Assembly: GCF_004168205.1 (NCBI RefSeq)
Contig: NZ_RCYB01000076.1
Location: 1-9,405 of the forward strand
Direction of reading: 5' to 3'
Origin: Catenibacterium sp. co_0103
Lineage (GTDB): Bacteria > Bacillota_I > Bacilli_A > Erysipelotrichales > Coprobacillaceae
DNA: 9,405 nt
Numbering within the stretch: the first letter of the stretch is position 1; every line of letters begins with the position of its first letter. The position numbers and the translations under genes are program-made. The notes beneath the pieces are model-generated. The model was not told the DNA's origin. It worked only from the letters and a program-made list of their open reading frames with translations, and made no database searches. This document shows, piece by piece, positions 1-4,539 of this stretch.

Positions 1-11
1 ATTATGCTGCA

Positions 12-42
12 AAACAAAAGCACCGTTGTGGTGCTAATGTTT
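12..42. terminator. bipartite hairpin, probable terminator
   Basis: A 6-bp stem AGCACC (19-24) / GGTGCT (30-35) with a 5-nt loop sits on a second helix AAACA (12-16) / TGTTT (38-42), separated by a 2x2 internal loop. A T-rich stretch follows on the plus strand and a better T-tract (TTTTGTTTTG) on the minus strand, so it could end transcription from either side. The gene it would serve on the plus strand lies outside the window. Confidence 0.5.
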
Positions 43-101
43 GATTATTTTTGAGACATTATCAATTTCGGTTGACAGTATTTTCATTATATAAAAATAG
101 A

Positions 102-116
102 ATGTAAACGCTTGCA
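102..116. promoter_or_regulatory. cre site 1 (CcpA-type operator)
   Basis: ATGTAAACGCTTGCA matches the catabolite-responsive-element consensus WTGNAANCGNWWNCA at every position. It overlaps the -35 box of the promoter at 112-140, the position from which CcpA normally represses. Another LacI-family repressor could recognise a similar pseudo-palindrome, so assignment to CcpA is an inference from the consensus. Confidence 0.85.
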
Positions 117-140
117 TAATTGTAATTATTAGGCTATAAT
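112..140 (+). promoter_or_regulatory. promoter P1 of ncRNA 1
   Basis: The -35 box TTGCAT (112-117) and perfect -10 box TATAAT (135-140) are separated by an optimal 17 bp. Transcription should start near 147. No open reading frame of useful length follows before the terminator at 471-504, so this promoter appears to drive a non-coding RNA. The -35 box lies inside cre site 1. Confidence 0.8.
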
Positions 141-146
141 TAAGTC

Positions 147-504
147 AGAAAGAGAGGAGGAAGACCTCCTTAACATATACATTCATCTCAAAGAACTTGG
201 TCAGAAAGGAGAGATTCCCATGGGATACTGTGACTGAGTATCCGTTGAGGATACTCAATTAAATTAGGAAAAACGTATTTATCCACTAATAATGATTTAT
301 ATGCTTTATTAATAATATGGTTTATAAGAAAGGTGGAAAACGGGAGATAGCTCCTGAATATAATAATAAGGTACGTTGATCTATATATCAGAAGGCTGTG
401 AAAAGGTTTTCTATTTATCTATTGACGCTGGAAATTGAATCCAAAAGATGTAATCCTAGTATCCAGCAGGAAAAGCTATGGTGATGTAAAAGCCATAGCT
501 TTTT
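147..504 (+). ncRNA. ncRNA 1, structured, cre-controlled, class not recognised
   Basis: This is a predicted transcript of about 358 nt, bounded by promoter P1 and the terminator at 471-504. No coding frame of credible length lies inside it. Visible helices are: AGGAGG/CCTCCT (155-160/165-170) with an AAGA loop at the very 5' end; TGAGTATCC/GGATACTCA (235-243/249-257, 9 bp, 5-nt loop); CGGGAG/CTCCTG (341-346/351-356, one G-U pair, ATAG loop); and GCTGG/CCAGC (427-431/463-467) just before the terminator. I see no signature of tmRNA, RNase P RNA, SRP RNA or a T-box. The 6S architecture of one long bulged rod is also absent. The first hairpin hides an AGGAGG that would otherwise be a strong ribosome binding site. 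With cre over the -35 box, the RNA should be low in rapidly used sugar and rise on derepression. Its function is unknown; its extent is inferred from promoter and terminator. Confidence 0.65.
471..504 (+). terminator. intrinsic terminator of ncRNA 1
   Basis: An 11-bp perfect stem AAAAGCTATGG (471-481) / CCATAGCTTTT (493-503) closes an 11-nt loop, and the 3' arm ends in a run of T to 504. The A-rich 5' arm also makes it functional in reverse. Confidence 0.85.
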
Positions 505-515
505 CAGTTGGAAAC

Positions 516-547
516 AAAACCTCCTTGTCGATAGACAAAGAGTTTTT
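516..547 (+). terminator. second hairpin with T-tract after ncRNA 1
   Basis: The stem is CTC (521-523)/GAG (540-542), one mismatch, then TTGTC (525-529)/GACAA (534-538) closed by a GATA loop. The flanking AAAA (516-519) and TTTT (544-547) can also pair. TTTTT follows the stem directly. It could be a backup terminator for ncRNA 1, since it lies only 12 bases downstream, or the end of a separate very short transcript. Confidence 0.5.
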
Positions 548-588
548 GCGCAAGTAGGCTCACTTGGGGTACTTCTACCGCTGTTGTA

Positions 589-604
589 TAGTATACGTAT
601 ACTA
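589..604. promoter_or_regulatory. perfect 16-bp palindrome, operator-like
   Basis: TAGTATAC/GTATACTA is a perfect, unspaced inverted repeat. It cannot form a good RNA hairpin because it has no loop, so binding by a homodimeric DNA-binding protein is the simpler reading. It lies about 75 bp upstream of the -35 box of promoter P2. No regulator gene for it can be identified in the window. Confidence 0.45.
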
Positions 605-666
605 ACGTCAATTATATTTGTGAAAAAGCATCTATTCATCACTGTATTTTCAATTTATGAAAATGC

Positions 667-681
667 GTGTAAACGCTTGCA
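667..681. promoter_or_regulatory. cre site 2 (CcpA-type operator)
   Basis: The core TGTAAACGCTTGCA is identical to cre site 1 and differs from the consensus only at the first, weakly conserved base (G instead of A/T). It overlaps the -35 box of promoter P2 in the same register as in copy 1. Confidence 0.8.
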
Positions 682-705
682 TTTATGTGAGCGATAATGT
701 ATGAT
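677..705 (+). promoter_or_regulatory. promoter P2 of ncRNA 2
   Basis: The -35 box TTGCAT (677-682), a 17-bp spacer and the -10 box TATGAT (700-705) predict a start near 712. The geometry is the same as P1, with the -35 box again inside a cre site. No credible open reading frame follows. Confidence 0.75.
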
Positions 706-711
706 ATAAAC

Positions 712-988
712 GAAAAGAGAAGACAGAAGATAAAACATTAAATATAAGACATGTTACTTGACTTCCTAGTCTAATGAACCGAAAAGTAAATAAGTAATAC
801 GGCAATTATAGTAAGATTCGATCTTATATTCAGTGAGAAATGAAAATTTCTAATAAAATGTTGAACCCATAAAAAGTCTAATAATAAAAAGAACTCAATA
901 TCAATACGATGGGTTTGATAAATTATTCAAATGAGTCTAATGCTTCTCCTTATATAGCAAAAGAGGAATCCAAATGGGTTCCTCTTTT
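712..988 (+). ncRNA. ncRNA 2, structured, cre-controlled, class not recognised
   Basis: This is a predicted transcript of about 277 nt from promoter P2 to the terminator at 959-988. Helices visible by eye are: AACATT/AATGTT (734-739/857-862), enclosing a domain; TGTTACTT/AAGTAATA (752-759/792-799, one G-U), which leads directly into GACT/AGTC (760-763/768-771); TAAGAT/ATCTTA (812-817/821-826) with a TCG loop; AGAAAT/ATTTCT (836-841/846-851) capped by a GAAA tetraloop; AACCCAT/ATGGGTT (864-870/909-915); and TTGA/TCAA around 915-930. The nested arrangement with a GNRA loop is what a folded RNA looks like. The longest plus-strand frame (from 909) has no ribosome binding site and runs through the terminator. 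It shares its promoter block and first bases with ncRNA 1, but I cannot align the bodies convincingly. Function unknown. Confidence 0.6.
959..988. terminator. bidirectional terminator, ncRNA 2 / ABC-F gene
   Basis: A 13-bp stem, AAAAGAGGAATCC (959-971) with GGGTTCCTCTTTT (976-988) including one G-U pair, closes the loop AAAT. A-runs and T-runs flank it on both sides. It sits between the convergent ncRNA 2 and the ABC-F coding region, whose stop codon is at 991-993, and should stop both. Confidence 0.85.
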
Positions 989-990
989 CA

Positions 991-2721
991 TTAGCTTTCT
1001 TCTATTTCTAATAGTTCTAGATAACGTTCATTCTTTTCTTCTAAAGTCTTTTCAACTTCATCACGTTCATTACTTAATTCATCAAGCTTTTCAAAGTCCT
1101 GGGTAGAACCCATTTCTTCATCAATCTCACTTAAACGTGTTTCTAGATTCATAAGAAGATCGTCCATACCTTCTAGTTCTTTTTTTTCACTGAAAGTTAA
1201 TCTTCTTTTTCTATTTTCTTTAGCTTGTTTACGATAATCTTCTTTCTGAGATTCTGTTTCTTTCTTTGTATTAGTGATATCAATAGAAGCACTATAGCCA
1301 CCATTCACATAATGAATTTCCTGATCCTTAAAGACAAATAAACCATCTACAATACGATCTAGGAAATAACGGTCATGGGATACAGTAATCACAATACCTT
1401 TAAATGTATCTAGATAATCTTCTAATACATTCAATGTTTCAATATCTAAGTCATTCGTCGGTTCATCTAATAGTAATACATTAGGTGCACCCATTAATAC
1501 CTTTAATAAGTAGAGTCTTCTTTGTTCACCACCAGATAACTTACCAATTTGTGTATACTGGGCATGGTCATCAAATAAAAAACGTTCACACATATTACGA
1601 GCACTAAGTGTTCCTTCACTTGTTTCTAGATTATCACTTGTTTCTCTAATATAATCAATCACTCTCATTGTAGGATCATCATAATGGAAATGTTGCTGGA
1701 AATAGGCCATACGGATTGTATCTCCAATAATAATCTCTCCATCATAATCAGTGATAATACCTGCAATCATATTAAGGAGTGTTGTCTTACCACAGCCATT
1801 TTGTCCTAATATACCAATACGGTCAAATCTCTTAAATAAATAAGAAAATGGCTTAAACATCACCTTATCAGGATAACTCTTAGATACATTCACTAACTCA
1901 ATAGTCTTTTTACCTAAACGACTTGTAGTATCTATTAATTCAACAGTTCCTTTTTCTTGAATCTGTTCAATAGAAGATAATTCTTCAAAACGCTGTAAAC
2001 GGTCTTTACTCTTAGTAGAACGTGCCTGAACACCTGCTCTGACCCATTCTAGTTCTTTCTTTAAGAAGAGGTTTCTTTTTCTTTGTGCCTGTAAGGCATT
2101 GTTTTCTCTTTCTGCCTTTAATTCTAGGAAGTGTGAATAATTGGCTACATAAGGGAAAATCTCACCTCTATCTAATTCATAAATCTTATTAGTAATACGT
2201 TCTAGGAAGTAACGATCATGAGTGACCATAAGTAATCCTTTAGAACGTTTTATTAAATATTTTTCTAGATATTCAATCATAGGTGTATCTAGATGGTTTG
2301 TTGGTTCATCTAGAATAAGTAAATCACATTCTTCTAGTAATACGATAGCAAGAGCTAAACGTTTCTTCTGACCACCAGATAGCGTACTGATCACCTGATC
2401 CATATCTTCTAAACCAAAACGTGTTAAAGAAGACTTAATAGAATATTCAGGGACATCCTTAAGAATATGTTTTGCTTCATTAAGAATCGTTTCATTATCT
2501 CTAAATACAGGATTCTGAGATAAGTATGCAATCTTTAGATCCTTTTTATAAGTAATAGCAGGACTGTCATGATGGGCAATCATTTTTAATAAAGTACTCT
2601 TACCTGTTCCATTGACACCAACTAAGGCAATCTTATCTGTATCCTCTACAATCATATTCAAGTTCTTATACAACTGTCTCTCACCAATTGCATAAGATAA
2701 ATTCTGTATATTAATTAACAT
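991..2721 (-). CDS. ABC-F family ATPase, Uup-like
   Basis: This is a 576-residue soluble twin-ATPase of the ABC-F type, a class that acts on the ribosomal E site or on rRNA rather than in transport. There are no membrane segments. NBD1 has Walker A GVNGTGKS (about 35-42), signature LSGGQ (114-118), Walker B LLILDEPTNHLD (134-145) and switch His168. The charged linker (about 185-270) carries the ABC-F type motif with WVRAG and ARSTKSKDR. NBD2 has Walker A GQNGCGKT (306-313), LSGGE (395-399), LLLDEPTNDLD (416-426) and His449. A long, highly charged coiled coil fills the C-terminus (about 485-575), as in Uup. Both sites look catalytically intact. The start at 2721 is chosen over an upstream in-frame ATG at 2811 because AGAGGTGA lies just ahead of it and the ABC fold begins there. 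The upstream option would overlap the preceding gene by 80 bases. That gene ends 10 bases upstream, so the two form an operon. An antibiotic-resistance role is not indicated. Confidence 0.9.
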   Translation of the reverse strand: MLINIQNLSYAIGERQLYKNLNMIVEDTDKIALVGVNGTGKSTLLKMIAHHDSPAITYKKDLKIAYLSQNPVFRDNETILNEAKHILKDVPEYSIKSSLTRFGLEDMDQVISTLSGGQKKRLALAIVLLEECDLLILDEPTNHLDTPMIEYLEKYLIKRSKGLLMVTHDRYFLERITNKIYELDRGEIFPYVANYSHFLELKAERENNALQAQRKRNLFLKKELEWVRAGVQARSTKSKDRLQRFEELSSIEQIQEKGTVELIDTTSRLGKKTIELVNVSKSYPDKVMFKPFSYLFKRFDRIGILGQNGCGKTTLLNMIAGIITDYDGEIIIGDTIRMAYFQQHFHYDDPTMRVIDYIRETSDNLETSEGTLSARNMCERFLFDDHAQYTQIGKLSGGEQRRLYLLKVLMGAPNVLLLDEPTNDLDIETLNVLEDYLDTFKGIVITVSHDRYFLDRIVDGLFVFKDQEIHYVNGGYSASIDITNTKKETESQKEDYRKQAKENRKRRLTFSEKKELEGMDDLLMNLETRLSEIDEEMGSTQDFEKLDELSNERDEVEKTLEEKNERYLELLEIEES

Positions 2722-2731
2722 GTAGTCACCT

Positions 2732-2923
2732 CTATAATAGAGAGTGGAACAAATCATCCACTTCTTGTTTTCTCTTCTTAGTTTCTTCAGGTAAAACATG
2801 GAAGCATTCATTTAATACATCATTCTCATGTGCATTTAAATCTCTCTTTAAAATGGTTTCACCTGTTTTTAAGTTTTCTAGATGATAATACCCTTTTTCA
2901 TCAATTCTTTCAACAACCCACAT
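2732..2923 (-). CDS. small DUF3006-like protein
   Basis: This is a 63-residue acidic/basic soluble protein. The N-terminal half (WVVERIDEKGYYHLENLKTGE) has the VV(D/E)RIE-G-Y-LE-GE pattern of DUF3006 proteins. The second half (ENDVLN, then an ETKKRKQEVDDLF helix) matches that family's usual GDVL followed by a charged terminal helix. The resemblance is from memory of the family, not a search. Length is typical. The start is supported by AAAGAGGAGA seven bases ahead of the ATG. It is the first gene of a two-gene operon and is followed after 10 bases by the ABC-F ATPase. DUF3006 has no established biochemical function, and co-transcription only suggests a link to translation-related or housekeeping functions. 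Confidence 0.7.
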   Translation of the reverse strand: MWVVERIDEKGYYHLENLKTGETILKRDLNAHENDVLNECFHVLPEETKKRKQEVDDLFHSLL

Positions 2924-2938
2924 GATATCATCTCCTCT

Positions 2939-2967
2939 TTGTTTTCCTCATTATAGCATGCTATAAT
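2939..2967 (+). promoter_or_regulatory. promoter of microprotein-EamA operon
   Basis: The -35 box TTGTTT (2939-2944), a 17-bp spacer and TATAAT (2962-2967) with an extended TGC (2959-2961) predict a start near 2974. It is entangled with the divergent promoter through the palindrome at 2942-2975. Confidence 0.7.
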
Positions 2968-2975
2968 GGGGAAAA
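2942..2975. promoter_or_regulatory. 34-bp near-perfect palindrome between divergent operons
   Basis: The 20-bp core CATTATAGCATGCTATAATG (2949-2968) is a perfect inverted repeat. After one mismatched pair (2948/2969), TTTTCC (2942-2947) and GGAAAA (2970-2975) continue the symmetry. Both outward-facing -10 boxes are its arms, so the two promoters cannot be occupied together. A dimeric regulator bound here would act on both operons. Confidence 0.7.
2950..2958 (-). promoter_or_regulatory. extended -10 promoter of DUF3006/ABC-F operon
   Basis: Read on the minus strand this is TGCTATAAT, a perfect extended -10 box, with transcription expected to start near 2943, about 20 bases before the DUF3006-like ATG. 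The -35 region is poor (TCCTTT at the right distance), so the extended -10 probably carries the promoter. Confidence 0.6.
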
Positions 2976-2989
2976 GGAGCGTGAACTTT

Positions 2990-3088
2990 ATGAATAATAT
3001 GCTTTTATTTGGTTTATGTGTTGTTGTGCCGGTGCTTATTCCTTTAATCATCGCATTATTAGTGGCTGTATTATGGAAAATAAAATAA
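2990..3088 (+). CDS. 32-residue single-span membrane microprotein
   Basis: This short frame has an ATG 10 bases after a GGAG ribosome binding site (2976-2979) and a predicted promoter immediately upstream. It encodes MNNMLLFGLC followed by a continuous hydrophobic stretch (about 5-29, including VVVPVLIPLIIALLVAV) and ends WKIK. This is a one-helix membrane peptide with a positively charged C-terminus. Its last 16 bases overlap the start of the EamA transporter gene in another frame. That gene has almost no ribosome binding site of its own, so translation of the microprotein probably couples to it. It could be a transporter subunit or regulator, or merely a leader peptide whose translation delivers ribosomes to the next start. 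No family is recognised. Confidence 0.6.
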   Translation: MNNMLLFGLCVVVPVLIPLIIALLVAVLWKIK

Positions 3089-3909
3089 GTACAAAAGGTG
3101 TATTCTTCCTGCTTATGACAGCATTTTGCTGGTCACTTGCAGGTTTATTTATACGTGCAAGCCACTTAAGTGGGCTAGGATTCTCAATGATGAGTTCTAT
3201 TGTCGCAATACCTCTTAGTATGATTATTCATCATAAGAAACTGGTATTCAATAAAATGACAGTTACAGTAGGGGTCTTTCAGTTTCTTATGAGTTTGACA
3301 TTCATCTATGCCAATAAGCTGACATCAGTGGCCAATGCGATTGTATTACAATACTCATCAACAATCTTTGTATTGATCTATCAATCAATTGATTTACGTA
3401 AATTACCGACAAAAAGACAAATGGGGATCATTGCGATTGTCTTTATCGGTATGGCACTATTTTTTGCAGATACTCTTTCCTTCTCGCATCTATTAGGAAA
3501 TATACTCGCAATTATATCAGGAGCCTGCTTTGGAATGCAGTTCTACCTCAACAACAAAGAAGAGGCTGAAGCTTTCTCTTCGACAATATTTGCCTATATG
3601 TTCTCTCTTACAGTAGGTTTAATTGTCTTTAGAGGACTTCCTCACTTCCATATCACCGATGCCTTTGGTGTATGTGGTTATGGTTTCTTCCCAATGTGTT
3701 TAGGTGGTATATTTCTTGCATTAGGTATTTCTTGTACAGAAGCTTTTACAGCCAATCTTATTTGTATGTTAGAAGTCATTTTAGCGCCTCTGTGGGCTTT
3801 TATCTTCTTCCATGAAACAATATCTGGTATTAGTTTGATTGGTGCAGGAATGGTTGTAGGAGGTATTATCTTAAATTTAGTACTAGACTTTAAAAAAGCA
3901 GCCATTTAG
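3073..3909 (+). CDS. EamA/DMT-superfamily transporter
   Basis: This is a 278-residue polytopic membrane protein of the drug/metabolite transporter superfamily, with about ten predicted helices in two EamA repeats. The first repeat opens FFLLMTAFCWSLAGLFIRAS (11-30), the N-terminal W-S/G-x-x-F motif region. Helix 4 contains the typical ANAIVLQYSSTIFV stretch. The second repeat ends with EAFTANLICMLEVILAPLWAFIFFHETIS and GAGMVVGGIILN, the classic EamA C-terminal signature. Length is normal. A longer frame reaches back to 3016, but its extra residues (MCCCAGAYSF...) do not resemble the family. The ATG at 3073 starts at the conserved helix and overlaps the microprotein gene by 16 bases. The substrate cannot be inferred: family members export amino acids, metabolites or drugs. 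The stop codon lies in the loop of the downstream terminator. Confidence 0.85.
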   Translation: MENKISTKGVFFLLMTAFCWSLAGLFIRASHLSGLGFSMMSSIVAIPLSMIIHHKKLVFNKMTVTVGVFQFLMSLTFIYANKLTSVANAIVLQYSSTIFVLIYQSIDLRKLPTKRQMGIIAIVFIGMALFFADTLSFSHLLGNILAIISGACFGMQFYLNNKEEAEAFSSTIFAYMFSLTVGLIVFRGLPHFHITDAFGVCGYGFFPMCLGGIFLALGISCTEAFTANLICMLEVILAPLWAFIFFHETISGISLIGAGMVVGGIILNLVLDFKKAAI

Positions 3910-3921
3910 GCTGCTTCTTTT
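3896..3921. terminator. bidirectional terminator, EamA / Rrf2 genes
   Basis: An 8-bp stem AAGCAGCC (3896-3903) / GGCTGCTT (3909-3916) closes a 5-nt loop, with CTTTT after it and a run of A before it. It begins inside the last codons of the EamA gene and lies 16 bases beyond the end of the convergent Rrf2 gene, serving both directions. Confidence 0.8.
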
Positions 3922-3936
3922 GATTGTAGACCATTT

Positions 3937-4344
3937 CTACTTCGATATATTCATAATGTCCTCGATGGTCTTGTCTTTCAACAAATTGTCACACGCTTCA
4001 TTAAGATCTACAAAAATAGAATCAATGGCTTGTTCTACTTTAGAGTCCTTAATGGCTTCTCTTCCATCTTCTCCATTGTGCCAAGTCACATGGATATAAT
4101 CATTTGAGACAGATTTCGCAATCTCAGATAAAGTAATATTATCTGCTTCTTTATCAAGACGATATCCTCCATCAACACCTGCTTTAGCCTTAATAAGGCC
4201 AGCTTCTCTCAATTTGATCATAACACGTCTTACACGTACTGGATGAGTGCAAATATGCTTTGCAAGTTCATCACTAGAAATAAGGTCTTGGTTTTTACCT
4301 AAATAGACGAGAGCGTGGACAGCAATACTAAAATCACTAGTCAT
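3937..4344 (-). CDS. Rrf2-family transcriptional regulator
   Basis: This is a 135-residue winged-helix repressor. The N-terminal half (FSIAVHALVYLG, SSDELAKHICTHPVRVRRVMIKLREAGLIKAKAG, GGYRL wing at 59-63) is the typical Rrf2 DNA-binding domain. The C-terminal helix (about 100-122) would make the dimer. IscR/NsrR-type members carry three clustered cysteines after the wing to bind an Fe-S cluster. Here the equivalent loop (about 80-100) has none, and the only cysteines are Cys32 and Cys118. It is therefore likely a cluster-free member, of the CymR/YwnA-like kind. The start at 4344 is preferred to an in-frame ATG five codons earlier because GGAGGTG sits 6 bases ahead of it and the earlier ATG is inside that site. 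It diverges from a superoxide reductase gene across a region rich in TTGTAA inverted repeats, which it probably binds, including its own -35 box. Confidence 0.88.
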   Translation of the reverse strand: MTSDFSIAVHALVYLGKNQDLISSDELAKHICTHPVRVRRVMIKLREAGLIKAKAGVDGGYRLDKEADNITLSEIAKSVSNDYIHVTWHNGEDGREAIKDSKVEQAIDSIFVDLNEACDNLLKDKTIEDIMNISK

Positions 4345-4388
4345 ATGTATCACCTCCATATAAAACTTCTATTTATATTTCCATTTAC

Positions 4389-4417
4389 ATAATAATGCCT
4401 TTTGTAAATATTTACAA
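4389..4417 (-). promoter_or_regulatory. promoter of Rrf2 gene
   Basis: On the minus strand the -35 box TTGTAA (4417-4412), a 17-bp spacer and TATTAT (4394-4389) form a good promoter. The -35 box and part of the spacer are the palindrome at 4402-4417, which is expected for autorepression. Confidence 0.55.
4402..4417. promoter_or_regulatory. putative Rrf2 operator 1
   Basis: TTGTAAAT/ATTTACAA is a perfect 16-bp palindrome covering the -35 region of the Rrf2 promoter. The same TTGTAA half-site recurs at 4425, 4463 and 4499, and the reverse form TTACAA at 4478, all within this one intergenic region. Confidence 0.6.
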
Positions 4418-4462
4418 GAATATTTTGTAAAAAAATCACAAATGATAATTTAAAAAACCCTT

Positions 4463-4507
4463 TTGTAATCAACGCTTTTACAATTTAATTTTTAAATATT
4501 GTAAAAG
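4463..4507. promoter_or_regulatory. putative Rrf2 operator cluster 2
   Basis: Two overlapping inverted repeats share a central arm: TTGTAA (4463-4468) / TTACAA (4478-4483), and the longer perfect CTTTTACAAT (4475-4484) / ATTGTAAAAG (4498-4507) with a 13-bp spacer. They lie 35-80 bp upstream of the predicted -10 box of the superoxide reductase gene, so occupancy could control that promoter. Binding by the neighbouring Rrf2 protein is inferred from proximity and repetition only. Confidence 0.5.
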
Positions 4508-4539
4508 AAAGCATATCATTAGTAGTTATATTCTAAAAG

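Larger units (their letters stand above)
78..155 (+). repeat. duplicated promoter/5'-end module, copy 1
   Basis: This segment aligns with 644-720. Shared elements in the same order are GTATTTTCA (78-86), AAAAT, TGTAAACGCTTGCAT (cre and -35), a 17-bp spacer, a TATNAT -10 box, and AAAGAGA starting 9 bases after the -10 box. The spacer bases differ while the functional elements are retained, which suggests an old duplication under selection or convergent control of two related transcripts. Confidence 0.7.
644..720 (+). repeat. duplicated promoter/5'-end module, copy 2
   Basis: This is the partner of 78-155: GTATTTTCA (644-652), AAAAT, TGTAAACGCTTGCAT, a 17-bp spacer, TATGAT, then AAAGAGA (714-720) at the same distance from the -10 box as in copy 1. 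The distance from GTATTTTCA to cre differs by a single base (23 versus 24). Confidence 0.7.

Noticed and set aside
72..100. Perfect TTGACA (72-77) as an alternative promoter
   Set aside because: No acceptable -10 box at 16-18 bp (AAATAG or similar); TATAAA comes after only 12 bp. The promoter at 112-140 is far better.
415..642. 75-codon minus-strand frame across the ncRNA 1 terminator
   Set aside because: It runs through the terminator and a second hairpin, has no convincing ribosome binding site, and its composition (Cys/His/Leu/Ser-rich) resembles no protein family.
147..988. Identity as tmRNA, RNase P RNA, SRP RNA, 6S RNA or a T-box/riboswitch leader
   Set aside because: None of the conserved sequence blocks of these RNAs could be seen, and no gene lies directly downstream of either terminator that a leader could regulate.
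909..1106. 65-codon plus-strand frame starting in ncRNA 2
   Set aside because: No ribosome binding site before the ATG; it passes through the strong bidirectional terminator at 959-988 and then runs antisense to the ABC-F coding region.
2722..2811. N-terminal extension of the ABC-F protein
   Set aside because: It would overlap the upstream small gene by 80 bases; a good SD (AGAGGTGA) and the start of the ABC fold place the start at 2721.
3016..3072. Upstream ATG for the EamA transporter (19 extra residues)
   Set aside because: The extension is out of character for the family and lies in the microprotein frame region without an SD; the family fold begins right after the ATG at 3073.
3678..3905. 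Minus-strand frame inside the EamA gene; also 5726-5938 (+) and 7296-7487 (-)
   Set aside because: All three are antisense shadows of well-supported genes with no ribosome binding site or recognisable sequence.
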